Source: HGW-17 sp964516435
Lineage (GTDB): Bacteria > Myxococcota_A > Polyangia > HGW-17
Length of the DNA stretch: 64,000 nt
Assembly (NCBI GenBank): GCA_964516435.1
Contig: CAZEZP010000029.1
Span: 1-64,000 of the forward strand
Direction of reading: 5' to 3'
Shown: piece after piece, positions 1 through 9,707 of the stretch
How positions within the stretch are numbered: position 1 is the first letter of the stretch
How the letters are laid out: each line of letters begins with the position of its first letter
Notes under the pieces: generated by a model
Told to the model about the DNA's origin: nothing
Databases searched by the model: none
The model's input: only the letters and a program-made list of their open reading frames with translations
Position numbers and translations under genes: made by a program

Positions 1-1434
1 AGGCCGCAACCCCCGGCTCCCCCCGTGTCCGGTGCCGAAAACTGGCTGGTGCAGGGGGATTTCCGGGCGCTCGAGGGTTCGGTGCGCTCCGGGGGCGGGC
101 AAAAATCCCCCTTCTCGGCCGGAGAGCGTCTGCTCGTCACCCTCCATGTTGGCAACCTGGAACCGGGAATCCCGCTGGAAGCCGAATTCGAAATCGCCAA
201 CGAAAAAGGCTCCTGGACCGGAAAGAACCGCCAGACGCTTCCCGGAAACCAGGTCCGGGGCGCCTCGGGCCTGCTGCAGGCCGTCCTGCAGACCGGCGCC
301 GCCTGGCCGGAAGGCGCCTACACCCTCTACGTGCGGCTTTCGGCGGGAACGCGCCGGGGCGAGTGGTTCATCCCCATCGCCATCGCCAACGATGCCGCGC
401 GCGCGCTGCAGGAGACCCTGCGGGCTCACATCCCATCCGGCGTGCGCGCCGGGTCCGCCCTGAACGTCCGCTTCTCGGGCCCGCCGGGCCTGGCCTTTTC
501 TGTGCGCGTGGACCAGGGGCCGCCCGTCTCCCTGCGCCTGCCCGAGGACACCCCGCGACCGGCCTTCGCCGTCCTCGAGCACGCCTTCGATGTTCCCGGA
601 GAACCCGGCCCGCACGCGCTCTACGTTTCCCATCCGGGCGCCGACGGAAAGCCGGCTTCCTTCGGGGAGCCGTTCACGGTGCTTCCCGACGGCGACGGGC
701 TCTTCGCCCTGCGCTTTTCCCCGCACGACGGGGGCATCCGCACTACCTGGCGGCGCGCGCAGGAAGGCTTTCTCTGGATCGAGGATCCCCGCTGGGATGC
801 GGCCGACCCGGGCGTTCTGGACGTGGTGGTGCAGACCGCCCGCGAGGAAGTCCTCTACCTTCGGCGCATGGACCTGCCGGCCACGCCCTCGGGAAGGCTG
901 GCCGTCCCGTTCTCCATTCCCGAATTCGCCCCCGCGGGCCGGCTCACGTTCCTGGTGCGCCGCGTGGCCAGGAGTGGCCGCCAGGAAGCCCGCGCCGATC
1001 TGGTGCTGGAAGGCGAAACGCTGGCGGCATCCGGGCATTTTTCCATCTCGGAACTCGAAATCGGCCATCATCCGGCGCTGCCGCGCCTTTCGGGCCCGCT
1101 GAACTCGGGCCGCGACTGGCACTTCGATTTCGTGCTTTCCGGCTTCAAGACGGGACAGCGCACCGAAAGCATGGGGAACAAATCCGTCCCGGTCCCGGTT
1201 CTGGGATTCCGGTGCACGGCCCGGCTGGCGGATCTGCAGGGACGCACGGCGGCGGAAAACCGCACGCTGGTCACGCTGGACAAGCCGCAACTGTACGTTC
1301 CTCCCCGCCACCGGATCCATGCCGTCTGGAGCGTTCCCCGGATGGCGCCGGGGCGCTACCGGCTGTACCTGGAGTGCGACGACGCCCATTCCCCGGGTTC
1401 GGCCCAGTTGCAGCGGCTGGTGGAGATCCGCTGA
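1..1434 (+). CDS. Hypothetical protein, 5' truncated by window edge
   Basis: The reading frame is open from the first base, so the true start lies upstream; a GTG at 25 is the first possible start inside the window, but the preceding codons encode a Pro-rich stretch (PQPPAPP) that looks like a linker. The visible 477 residues have no membrane segment and alternate short beta-type segments with Gly/Pro turns (for example LLVTLHVGNLEPG and YTLYVRLSAG). This is consistent with several beta-sandwich, extracytoplasmic domains. I recognise no catalytic motif or named family. A proline-rich linker followed by beta domains would fit a surface or periplasmic protein whose signal or lipobox lies outside the window. 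The prenyltransferase gene follows after 56 bp on the same strand. Function unknown; the coding call is secure because composition and frame are consistent throughout. Confidence 0.75.
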   Translation, partial: RPQPPAPPVSGAENWLVQGDFRALEGSVRSGGGQKSPFSAGERLLVTLHVGNLEPGIPLEAEFEIANEKGSWTGKNRQTLPGNQVRGASGLLQAVLQTGAAWPEGAYTLYVRLSAGTRRGEWFIPIAIANDAARALQETLRAHIPSGVRAGSALNVRFSGPPGLAFSVRVDQGPPVSLRLPEDTPRPAFAVLEHAFDVPGEPGPHALYVSHPGADGKPASFGEPFTVLPDGDGLFALRFSPHDGGIRTTWRRAQEGFLWIEDPRWDAADPGVLDVVVQTAREEVLYLRRMDLPATPSGRLAVPFSIPEFAPAGRLTFLVRRVARSGRQEARADLVLEGETLAASGHFSISELEIGHHPALPRLSGPLNSGRDWHFDFVLSGFKTGQRTESMGNKSVPVPVLGFRCTARLADLQGRTAAENRTLVTLDKPQLYVPPRHRIHAVWSVPRMAPGRYRLYLECDDAHSPGSAQLQRLVEIR

Positions 1435-1490
1435 AAACCCCACGATTCCGGGAGGCGACCCGCCCCCCGCCAAAAGGAGGATTCTTCCAT

Positions 1491-2408
1491 ATGCATGCAC
1501 AGGCTTCCCCATCCTTTTCGCCTCTCGTCTGGCTGCAGGCCACCCGCCTGCCCTTTTCCACGGCCTCCCTCACGGCGGCCTTCGTGGGCCTGGGCGCGGT
1601 GGCGGCGCATCCCGCCTATTCCTGGACGCACGCGCTGCTGGCGACGGCTGGCGCCCTCTTCCTGCACCTGAGCGCCAATACGCTCAACGACTGGCGCGAC
1701 TGGAACGCTTCCGACCGGGTCAACCCCTACGCGGGACCCTTCAATGGCGGCAGCCGCGTGCGCCTGGAAGGACGCATCCGCCAGGGCGATTTCCTGATTC
1801 TGGGGCTTTTCTTCCTGGCCCTGGCCGGCGTCTGCGGAATTCTGCTGCTGGCGGCGGGAAAGACCGTCATCCTCCTGCCGGCCCTGGCCGGCGCCTTTCT
1901 GGGGACGGCCTACTCCGTGCCCCCGTTTTCCCTGCAGGCACGCGGACTGGGCGAAATCGCCATCGCGGCCGCGTTCGGTCCGCTGCTCACCGGGGGCGCG
2001 GCGGCGGCCGCCACGGGCGTCTGGCAGTGGAACGCCTTCTGGATGGGCGTCCCGGCCGGGCTTCTGACGTCGAACATCCTGTTCATCAACCAGTTTCCCG
2101 ACCGCGGTGCCGACGAGTCCGTGGGCAAGCGGCACTGGGTGGTACGCCTGGGCACCCGCCGGGCCCGCTGGGGCTATCTGCTCATGGCGCTTTTCGCCCT
2201 CGCCTTCACACTGGCACTACCGTTTTTTGCCGAAGCGCCGCGGGCCGCCTGGACCAGCACCCTCGGATTCCTGCCCCTGTTCAAGGCCGTCCCCGAACTG
2301 TGGCGCCATCATGGCGATCCGATGAAACTCGCCCCCGCACAGCAGGCCACCATCGCCGCCCAGGCGCTTTCCCAGTCGATCCTGGCCCTGATGCTGTTCA
2401 TTTTCTGA
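1491..2408 (+). CDS. UbiA-family prenyltransferase, MenA-like
   Basis: A 305-residue integral membrane protein with about eight hydrophobic segments. It carries the two Asp-rich motifs of UbiA prenyltransferases: N66-D67-x-x-D70 in TLNDWRDW, followed by GPFNGGSR, and a second motif at 204-213, DRGADESVGK. The GGSR segment and second motif resemble 1,4-dihydroxy-2-naphthoate polyprenyltransferase (MenA), which attaches the isoprenoid tail in menaquinone synthesis using Mg-prenyl diphosphate at the membrane. The ATG at 1491 is chosen because a strong AAGGAGG lies at 1474-1480, 10 bases before it; the longer open frame upstream overlaps the preceding gene and is not plausible. No other men gene is near, so the exact acceptor (naphthoate or another aromatic) is inferred from similarity only. 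Confidence 0.82.
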   Translation: MHAQASPSFSPLVWLQATRLPFSTASLTAAFVGLGAVAAHPAYSWTHALLATAGALFLHLSANTLNDWRDWNASDRVNPYAGPFNGGSRVRLEGRIRQGDFLILGLFFLALAGVCGILLLAAGKTVILLPALAGAFLGTAYSVPPFSLQARGLGEIAIAAAFGPLLTGGAAAAATGVWQWNAFWMGVPAGLLTSNILFINQFPDRGADESVGKRHWVVRLGTRRARWGYLLMALFALAFTLALPFFAEAPRAAWTSTLGFLPLFKAVPELWRHHGDPMKLAPAQQATIAAQALSQSILALMLFIF

Positions 2409-2439
2409 CCGGAAAAAGTGCCTTCAGTCGATGGGCCCG

Positions 2440-5400
2440 TCATTCCACGGGCAGGCCCAGCGCGCGGCGCACCGTGTTCTCGAGCGCCTCGCCCGTGCGC
2501 GAAAATCCCAGCAGGTTCAGGATGCAGCGCACGCGCATCGACGAAGGCATCTCGCCGTTGTGCTCCCGCGCCAGGGCATCGGCGGCCCGGATTTCCTCCG
2601 GCGAAAGATAGGGCGCCGTCTCCTGCACGGTGTCGTCTTCCCGGCTGCGGCGGCGCACGGGCGTGCTCTGCGCCTGCACGGGCGTCATCCAGAACCGTTC
2701 GCGCTCCACGAGTCCGCCTTCCCTCCTGGCCCTTTCAAGAGCCGAGAGGGCGGCTTCCTGGATCCGGCTTCCCGTGCGGCTCTTGCCGAACGCCGCGGCC
2801 ACGCGGCGGGCCACGACATCCTCGTGCACGGGACCTTCCATTTCCACAATCCCGAGCACCAGATCCCGCAGCACGCCCGGGTTCGCCTCGTGCGGCTCGC
2901 CCGCCAGGGGCACGAGCGGGGAAAACCGCCGGTAGGGCGGCACATTGATTCCTTCAGCATCCGCGGGCGGCTCTGCAGGTTCCGCTGCGTCCGTTTCCCC
3001 GTCCTCCTCCTGCGGCACGGACTCGACCCGGCGCGCCGGTACCGGTGATGCGGGCAGAGCGGCCGCGGCCTCCAGCGCCTCACGCAGGGCACGCCGGGCC
3101 CGCTCGCCGCGATTGAACCACTCCGTGCTCCAGACGCGGTGCACGCGCCATCCCATGTTCTCGAGCACCTCCCGCATGAGCCGGTCGCGTTCGCGCACCC
3201 ATGGGGATCGCGCATAGGATTCCCCATCGCAGGCGACGGCCAGCATGAAGACATCCGGATTCTGCGGGTGGCGCACGGCCCAGGAGATCTGGAACGCGGG
3301 ATCACCCACGTGGGCATCGCATGCGTATCCCAGCGACCGGATATGACGGCCCACTTCGGTTTCCAGCCGATCCAGCGGCACATCGTTGACGGGAACGCGG
3401 GTTTCCTGCGCCTGGCTCGCGTATTCGAGGAAATGGCGCAGGATCGCGGGGCCCCGGCCCGTCACCCGGCCCAGGTCGATGTCGGCCGGGTCGAAGGAGC
3501 AAAACACCTCGCAGCGCACGCGGGCGCGGGTGAACAGCACGTTGAGCCGCCGTTCGCCGCCCGCCTTGTTGACCGGCCCGAAATTCAGGCTGGCCAGCCG
3601 CCCGCCCGGGGCCACGGGCCCGTATCCCACGCTGATGAGGATGACGTCGCGCTCGTCGCCCTGCACGTTTTCGAGGTTCTTCACAAAAAACGGCTCACTG
3701 CCCGTCCCTTCGAGCAGGAAGCGGTTCAGTTCCGGGTCGTTGCGGCGCCGGGCCTCCAGTTCCATCTGGATGACGTCGCGCTGCGCCTCGGAGAAGGCCA
3801 CCACCCCCAGTGACAGCCCCGAACGCCCCTGCACGTGGGCCACGACGGCCTTCACGATTTCGCGCGCCTCGACCCGGTTGGCGCCGTTGGCGTACACGCC
3901 CTCGACCCGGCGCAGGAACAGCCCCATTTCGGTCGTCTTTCGCCACGGCGAGGGCGGCAGGACGAGTTTTCCGCCGTAGAAGTGCTCGTTGGACACCCAG
4001 ATGAGCGAGGGCGTGCGGGAGCGGTAGTGCCACAGCAGCGTTTTCTCGGGAAAGTCCCGGGCCCGGCACAGGCTCAGAATGCTCTCCATCTCTCCGATGT
4101 CGAAATCCGTCCCGTCCTCCTCTTCCCCTGCCTCGGGCGCATCCACCTGCCGCTGGAAGAAGGACGTGGGCGGCAACTGCCGGTCATCCCCCACAACCAC
4201 CAGTTGCCGCGCGCGCGCCACGGCCCCCAGCGCCTCCTCGGAACGCACCTGGCTGGCCTCGTCGAAGACGAGGAGATCGAACGTGACCGTCCCCGGCGGC
4301 AGGAACCGGGCCACCGACAGCGGGCTCATCATGAACACCGGCTTGATGCGCAGCAGCATGTTCCCCGCCCGTTCCATGGCCGTGCGGATGGAACTGATGC
4401 GCCGGCTCTTCTCCATCTCCGAGCGGATGAATTCCATCTCGCCCATGCTGCCGCGAGGCAGACGCTCCCGGTAGCGCGCCATCACCCGCTCCGGCGCCGC
4501 CCTGCGCAAGGCATGCTCCTGTTCGCCGAACCGGCGCACCAGTTCCGAACGGTCCTCGGAAAAAAGTTCCTCGATTTCCGGCCGCAGACGGCGGCATTCA
4601 CGCCAGCGGGCTTCGGCGGCGAGCATCTCCAGTGCGCCGGCCGCGGCATCGGGCGAAAGGCTCCCGCGCTCCAGCGCCTCGCAGACGGCGGATGCATCCT
4701 GCAGTCTTTCGCGCAGGACGCGCAGTTCCACCCACTCGGGATAGCGTTCGATTCCGGCGGCCATCCCCTCGAGGCGCGCCACGGCATCCACGAGCGCCAG
4801 TTTCCCATCGGCCGCCGGCCACATCCGGACATCCACCCGGAGATGCTCCAGAAAACGCTCCATCGCCTCCCGGGCGGCCTGCAACCCCTGCCTAAAGCGC
4901 TCCAGCCGCGCGGACAACACCTCGAAATCCTGCCGCACGAAAGCAGCCACGGTCTCCCGCTCCACCAGCCAGATGCGCACCCGCTTGAGCGCTTCCTCCA
5001 CGAGTTCGAAATTGGTCGCTTCCCCGGCCCAGAGTTCCCCGAGCACGGGAACGAGCACCGCCTGGGCCGCAACAAACGCCCGGCGCGTCTCCTGCAGTTC
5101 CAAAAGCGCCTCGAGAAGATGCAGTCGCCCTGCTGGCTCATCGGGCCAGGAATCGCCCGCGACCCGCGTCCGCAGTTCGGCGCACGCCCGGCGATATCCG
5201 CCGAACCAGCGGCTCCACCAGGAACGCACCCCGCGCTCGATGGGCTCGCGCAGTTTCCGGTCATCCCCGTCGAACGCCGCCTCCACGAAGGACCCGCCGG
5301 TCTGCCTGCGGGCCTCCTTCCATGCGGCGGCGGCCTTGAGCGCCGCCTCGAATTCCGGGTTTCTGCGCTGGCCGAACACGGGCAAGAGATACGGCACGGC

Positions 5401-7074
5401 GTCCCGGGATACCGCCAGCAGTTCCTCCAGCGTTTCGGCCAGACGTTTCATGCCGGAGAGATCCGGCGCCGCCGGCAGGACCAGATCCTGCGCCAGGGAA
5501 CGCGCTTCCTGTTCGCACGCCTGCAGCGTGCGGGCGGCCGTTTCCAGTTGCATCTTCAGGCGCGGCAACTCATGGGCGTGCAAATCCAGGCGCTGCACGC
5601 CGAAGAAGGGATGGTCCCAGGGCGCTCCGGCGGCCTGCAGGAGCGCCGCATAGCGGGCCGCATCCGCGAGCATCTCCTGCAGCCGCCCCTCGGGCACCCG
5701 GGCCAGCGCCGTTCCCTCGTCGTCCAGTTGCGGCGTGCGGCGCGCAAGGTGATCGCAGAGCACCCCCAGCACAGTGTAGGGAGTGTAATCGCAGCCGGGC
5801 AACGGTTCGTGCAGCAGCCGCACGATGGCATCCAGCCGGTCGGCGTCTTTCTGGGGCGTTTCCGGAACGCCTCCGGGAGCCCTCTGCGCACCGGAGGATG
5901 CATGGGCATACGCCTTGCGCACGGACTCCCAGAACGCCTTCTTGGTGGTCTTGTGCGAATGCAGTTCCAGGCAGACGTCGGAGAGATTGCAGCGCACCAG
6001 CCGGTCATGCACCACGGAAAGGGCTGCCATCTTCTCGGCCACGAAGAGCACGGTCTTCCCGTCGTGCACCGCCGCGGCGATGATGTTGGCGATGGTCTGG
6101 GACTTGCCGGTGCCCGGCGGTCCCTGCACCACGAGGTCGCCACCCGCGCGCACGGCCTCGATGACGCGCGTCTGCGAGGCATCCGCATCCATGACCTGCA
6201 CCAGACGCTCCAGAGGCGGTATGGCGTCCGCCGGCTCCGGGCCGCGTGCGGGACGCATCTCCCCTCCGCCCAGTAGCGCCAGCAGTTTCTCCTTCCGGAG
6301 CAGTTCCCGCTCGGGCCAGTTGTCGGGCTCCAGGTCCTTGATCATGCGCAACTTGTCGAAGGAGAAGAAGCCCAGTTGCATACCGTCCTCGTCGAGGCTC
6401 CAGCCACGCCGGTCCCCGATGCAGGCGCGCACCTGCGCAAAATATGCCGACGGCAGCCATTCCTCCGTCTCCTCGATGTCCGGCAGACGGAGGCCGAAAT
6501 CGTTCTTGAGCCGTTCCGAGAGCGGCAGGTTGGCGGCCAGTTCCTCCTCGCGCCGGCGCAGCCGGATGGCCGACGTCCGGCGGTCGCGTTCGAATGCCAC
6601 GGGCAGAAGCACCAGCGGGGATTCCCGCAGGGTGCCGGTATCCTTCTCGAGCCAGCGCAAGAACCCCATGGCCAGAAACAGCGAGGAGAGACCCGTCTCC
6701 TCCTCGATGGTCCGGGCCTGCGCCTCCAGCTGCAGCAACCGCTTCTCGAGCGTCTGGGGTCCCAGCGGGGTCTCCAGGTACAGATCCGTGTAGCGGGAGG
6801 CATCGACGGCTTCCAGGGGAATATCCGGAAGCTCCAGTTCCGGCGATCCCGCGGGCGCATCCTTGCCGGTGGGCAGAAAACGCATGGCCTTGCCCTCGAC
6901 CCGCAGGATCCGGAAGATGTCGTCGCTGCGCTCATGGATGATGTTGACGAACCGGCCGCGCGCAAGGTTGCGGTTGACGTGCAGGAGCCGGTTGCGCGCA
7001 TCCGTGCCCACCAGGCGCCTGCGGCACTCGGCCAGTTTCGCTTCGATTCCGGGGTTCGAGGAAGGTGAAACCAT
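2440..7074 (-). CDS. DUF4011-type superfamily I helicase with C-terminal nuclease-like domain
   Basis: A 1544-residue protein. The N-terminal third matches the DUF4011 type (start region RNRLLHVNR). Residues 318-325 form Walker A (GPPGTGKS), about residue 935 is Walker B (LLVFDEAS), and next is VVVGDDRQLPPTSF. Helicase motifs VQGDERDVILIS and LNVLFTRAR lie near 1140 and 1176, as in UvrD/Upf1-like superfamily I enzymes. Residues about 1225-1330 (VACDGESY, RDRLMREVLENMGWRVHR) resemble the Vsr/MTES-type PD-(D/E)XK nuclease fold usual in this family, and a DUF3320-like tail ends the protein. The ATG at 7074 has GGGGAGG upstream; the longer frame runs into the neighbouring gene. It stands alone, convergent with the prenyltransferase gene. 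Family members are often found near defence genes; a nucleic-acid processing or anti-phage role is inference. Confidence 0.85.
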   Translation of the reverse strand: MVSPSSNPGIEAKLAECRRRLVGTDARNRLLHVNRNLARGRFVNIIHERSDDIFRILRVEGKAMRFLPTGKDAPAGSPELELPDIPLEAVDASRYTDLYLETPLGPQTLEKRLLQLEAQARTIEEETGLSSLFLAMGFLRWLEKDTGTLRESPLVLLPVAFERDRRTSAIRLRRREEELAANLPLSERLKNDFGLRLPDIEETEEWLPSAYFAQVRACIGDRRGWSLDEDGMQLGFFSFDKLRMIKDLEPDNWPERELLRKEKLLALLGGGEMRPARGPEPADAIPPLERLVQVMDADASQTRVIEAVRAGGDLVVQGPPGTGKSQTIANIIAAAVHDGKTVLFVAEKMAALSVVHDRLVRCNLSDVCLELHSHKTTKKAFWESVRKAYAHASSGAQRAPGGVPETPQKDADRLDAIVRLLHEPLPGCDYTPYTVLGVLCDHLARRTPQLDDEGTALARVPEGRLQEMLADAARYAALLQAAGAPWDHPFFGVQRLDLHAHELPRLKMQLETAARTLQACEQEARSLAQDLVLPAAPDLSGMKRLAETLEELLAVSRDAVPYLLPVFGQRRNPEFEAALKAAAAWKEARRQTGGSFVEAAFDGDDRKLREPIERGVRSWWSRWFGGYRRACAELRTRVAGDSWPDEPAGRLHLLEALLELQETRRAFVAAQAVLVPVLGELWAGEATNFELVEEALKRVRIWLVERETVAAFVRQDFEVLSARLERFRQGLQAAREAMERFLEHLRVDVRMWPAADGKLALVDAVARLEGMAAGIERYPEWVELRVLRERLQDASAVCEALERGSLSPDAAAGALEMLAAEARWRECRRLRPEIEELFSEDRSELVRRFGEQEHALRRAAPERVMARYRERLPRGSMGEMEFIRSEMEKSRRISSIRTAMERAGNMLLRIKPVFMMSPLSVARFLPPGTVTFDLLVFDEASQVRSEEALGAVARARQLVVVGDDRQLPPTSFFQRQVDAPEAGEEEDGTDFDIGEMESILSLCRARDFPEKTLLWHYRSRTPSLIWVSNEHFYGGKLVLPPSPWRKTTEMGLFLRRVEGVYANGANRVEAREIVKAVVAHVQGRSGLSLGVVAFSEAQRDVIQMELEARRRNDPELNRFLLEGTGSEPFFVKNLENVQGDERDVILISVGYGPVAPGGRLASLNFGPVNKAGGERRLNVLFTRARVRCEVFCSFDPADIDLGRVTGRGPAILRHFLEYASQAQETRVPVNDVPLDRLETEVGRHIRSLGYACDAHVGDPAFQISWAVRHPQNPDVFMLAVACDGESYARSPWVRERDRLMREVLENMGWRVHRVWSTEWFNRGERARRALREALEAAAALPASPVPARRVESVPQEEDGETDAAEPAEPPADAEGINVPPYRRFSPLVPLAGEPHEANPGVLRDLVLGIVEMEGPVHEDVVARRVAAAFGKSRTGSRIQEAALSALERARREGGLVERERFWMTPVQAQSTPVRRRSREDDTVQETAPYLSPEEIRAADALAREHNGEMPSSMRVRCILNLLGFSRTGEALENTVRRALGLPVE

Positions 7075-7247
7075 GCAACGGCCTCCCCGTCCCGGCGCTT
7101 CAGGGCGCGGCGGCATGCACCGCGTGCCGTCTTTTCCGCCGGAACGGACGTGGCGCGCATCATACTTCAGATAAAAAAGCGGGGAAAGAGGCCGGCATCC
7201 GACATTCGGCTGCAGTTGAAAAAGCGTCCGCGCGGGCGCGGGGCGTT

Positions 7248-8165
7248 TCAGCCGAAGGTTTCGAGAATCGCGGCGAAATCCGGCGGGGGCGGCGCCACGA
7301 TGTGCAGGCGCGCGCCCGTGACCGGATGCACGAGTTCGAGAGACGCCGCGTGCAGCGCCGGACGGGCGATGCGCGGATCCGGGACGCCGTAGCGCGCATC
7401 CCCCAGCAGCGCGCAGCCCAGCGCGGCCATGTGCACGCGGATCTGGTGGGTGCGCCCCGTGCCCAAGGTGATCCGCAACAGGCAAAGCCCTCCGCGCACG
7501 GCCCGCGTTTCATACCGGGTGCAGGCGGGCTTCCCGCCGGCGCGCACCTCGTAGCGGGGCCCGCCCGGCCGCACGCGCACGGCCGGCACCGGACCGATGG
7601 GCCAGGACAGCGTGCCCACCGGCGGAACGGGCGCCCCCACGGCCACGGCCAGGTAGGTTCGCCGGTAGGCTTCCGTGTGGAGGAGGCGACGCAGGCATTC
7701 ATGCACGTAGCCGCTCTTGGCCAGGCACACCACGCCGCTGGTGCCGCGGTCCAGCCGGCTCACGGGGTGGAACACGGCGCCTTCGCCCAGATGGTGCGCC
7801 GCCATTGCAGCAAGAGAAAGCGGCGCATCCTCCCCCGGGCAGTGGTCGTGCATGGCGATTCCCGCCGGCTTGTCCACGATGAGCAGGTCCGCGTCCTCGT
7901 ACAAGATGCGAAGCGGCAGGTCCACGGGGGCGAAAACGCCTCCGCGACCCGCGGGATCTCCCACGTCCACGGTGATCACGTCCCCCGCGGCGACACGGTC
8001 CACTGTCCGCGCCCGCACGCCATTGCGCCGGATGGCATCCTGCTTTCGCCACTTCAGCGAGCGCACGAGGCCGGCAGAAAGCCCCAGTTCCCGCAAAAGC
8101 CGCCCCACAGTCCATCCCGCCTGGGCCGGACTCACCTCGAGCGTCAGGAGCCGTTCGCGATGCAT
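7248..8165 (-). CDS. RluA-family pseudouridine synthase
   Basis: A 305-residue protein with an N-terminal S4-like RNA-binding segment (about residues 15-70) and the RluA catalytic motif HPVSRLDRGTSGVV at 133-146, where Asp139 is the expected nucleophile. Further conserved pieces are VDKPAGIAMH and GRTHQIRVHM. These enzymes isomerise uridine to pseudouridine in 23S rRNA or tRNA; the specific site cannot be told from sequence. The ATG at 8165 starts the recognisable S4 part; upstream codons in the same frame look non-coding. The Shine-Dalgarno is weak. The next gene on this strand starts 173 bp downstream, at 7074, so operon membership is uncertain. The upstream gene is divergent. Confidence 0.88.
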   Translation of the reverse strand: MHRERLLTLEVSPAQAGWTVGRLLRELGLSAGLVRSLKWRKQDAIRRNGVRARTVDRVAAGDVITVDVGDPAGRGGVFAPVDLPLRILYEDADLLIVDKPAGIAMHDHCPGEDAPLSLAAMAAHHLGEGAVFHPVSRLDRGTSGVVCLAKSGYVHECLRRLLHTEAYRRTYLAVAVGAPVPPVGTLSWPIGPVPAVRVRPGGPRYEVRAGGKPACTRYETRAVRGGLCLLRITLGTGRTHQIRVHMAALGCALLGDARYGVPDPRIARPALHAASLELVHPVTGARLHIVAPPPPDFAAILETFG

Positions 8166-8570
8166 GGCCCGACCCTGCCCGCCACTTCTGGGCCTGTCAA
8201 GACTTCCGTCCCGGGTCCGTTCGAGGCAACCACCAGGCATTTGCGCCCGATTTCCCAGTTTCTGCCGGTTTCTCCCCCCTTCGGCATGCCACGGCAGTTT
8301 CCGGCCGTCGTCTCCCGACACTCCGGCAACCCGCGCCGGCGCCCAATTTTCGCCTCCCGACACTTATACTAAAAACCAATAGAAAAACGATTTACTTCAT
8401 CAAAGTTTTCCGACAGAGTGTACCCGATGCGGCCCCGAAGTGGGGTTCCCCCACCGCTCCTCCTCGCGTGTTCACCGGCCGGCCGGCCCCCAACCGCACC
8501 GCATCCGACGCCGGCCGACAGCACCATGCCGCTGCCCCGTACCGGGACGGCCCGAAAGCAGGCATCCTCC
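8166..8570. other. Divergent intergenic region
   Basis: This 405-bp stretch separates the divergent pseudouridine synthase and DUF6544 genes, so it must hold promoters for both. An A+T-rich core at about 8358-8412 stands out from the G+C-rich surroundings and contains TATACT at 8365-8370. No well-spaced -35 box accompanies it, so no promoter is claimed. Open frames here are interrupted or have shadow-like composition. I see no repeat or RNA gene. Confidence 0.4.
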
Positions 8571-9707
8571 ATGATTTTCCGCATCGTATTCTCCATCCTG
8601 ATGGTCCTCCATGCCCTCATCCACAGCATGGGATTCGCCAAGGGCCTTGGCCTGGCCCCGCTGGCGGAACTGAAAATTCCCATCTCCCGCCCCATGGGCG
8701 GGGTCTGGGCGGCGGCGGGTGTGCTGATCCTCGCCGCCATCACCCTGCTCTGGACCGCTCCCCGCTGGTTCTGGATCGCAGGACTGGCGGGACTGGCGCT
8801 TTCGCAGACCGCCATCCTCGCATCGTGGAGCGATGCGCGCTTCGGCACGCTGCCCAACATCCTCCTGCTGGCGGGCGTGCTGTATGGCGCCTTCGCCTGG
8901 GGCCCGTTCGGCCTTCGCGCCGACTACGAGCGGCTCGTGCGCGAGGGGCTCGAGCAGGCGGCGAAGGATGCCCGGCCCCCGGACATCACCGAGGATGACC
9001 TCGCCCCCCTGCCGCCCCCGGTGCAACGCTACCTGCGCTTCGCGGGTGTCGTGGGAACGCCGCGGGTGCAGGGATTCCGGGCGCGCATGGCGGGCCGCAT
9101 CCGCTCCTCCGCGTCCGACCCCTGGATGTCTTTCACGGCCGAGCAATACAACTTTTATGACCCGCCGCGCCGCTATTTCTGGCTGGAAGCCACGCGCGGC
9201 GGCCTGCCGGTGGACGGCCTGCACGCCTACCACGAAACCGGCGCCAGCATGCGCATCCGGCTGCTGTCGCTCTTCCCCATCGTCACGCTCGACGGCCCGG
9301 ATCTGGCACGAACCGAGACGGTCACCCTCCTCAACGACATGAGCCTGTTCGTCCCCGGACGGCTCATCGACCCGGCCATCCGCTGGAAGGAAATCGATGC
9401 ACGCCACGTGGAGGCCACGTACACGAACGGACCCTGCACCGTCAAAGCCGTCCTGGTCTTCGACGATGCCGGTGCGCTCGTGGATTTCTGGTCCGATGAC
9501 CGGCCGGCGCTCGCCAGGGACGGCAAGACCCTGATCCCCCAGCGCTGGTCCACCCCGGTGCGCGATTACCGGAAGATGGGTCCCTACCGGCTTGCCACCC
9601 GAGGCGAGGGACGCTATGCCCCGCCGGATGGTTCGTACGCCTACATCGAAATGGAAATCCTCGAAGTCGAAACCTTCCCCTCGGCCAAAAAAGGAGAAAC
9701 GAAATGA
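8571..9707 (+). CDS. DUF6544-family membrane-anchored protein
   Basis: A 378-residue protein. Residues 1-120 hold about four hydrophobic segments (starting MIFRIVFSILMVLHALIHSMGF), followed by a soluble C-terminal domain with the DUF6544 hallmark LPPPVQRYLRFAGVVGTPRV and later AEQYNFYDPPRRYFW. Members of this family have no established biochemical role. The ATG at 8571 is preferred over the upstream in-frame ATG at 8418 because the residues encoded between them are Pro/Arg-rich and non-domain-like, while 8571 opens directly into a membrane segment. The gene overlaps the following nitroreductase gene by four bases (ATGA at 9704-9707), implying translational coupling. Confidence 0.75.
   Translation: MIFRIVFSILMVLHALIHSMGFAKGLGLAPLAELKIPISRPMGGVWAAAGVLILAAITLLWTAPRWFWIAGLAGLALSQTAILASWSDARFGTLPNILLLAGVLYGAFAWGPFGLRADYERLVREGLEQAAKDARPPDITEDDLAPLPPPVQRYLRFAGVVGTPRVQGFRARMAGRIRSSASDPWMSFTAEQYNFYDPPRRYFWLEATRGGLPVDGLHAYHETGASMRIRLLSLFPIVTLDGPDLARTETVTLLNDMSLFVPGRLIDPAIRWKEIDARHVEATYTNGPCTVKAVLVFDDAGALVDFWSDDRPALARDGKTLIPQRWSTPVRDYRKMGPYRLATRGEGRYAPPDGSYAYIEMEILEVETFPSAKKGETK

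Noticed and set aside
3835..6276. 813-codon plus-strand frame opposite the helicase
   Set aside because: Antisense to the conserved helicase motifs; Gln/His/Pro/Arg-rich composition typical of shadow frames in G+C-rich DNA.
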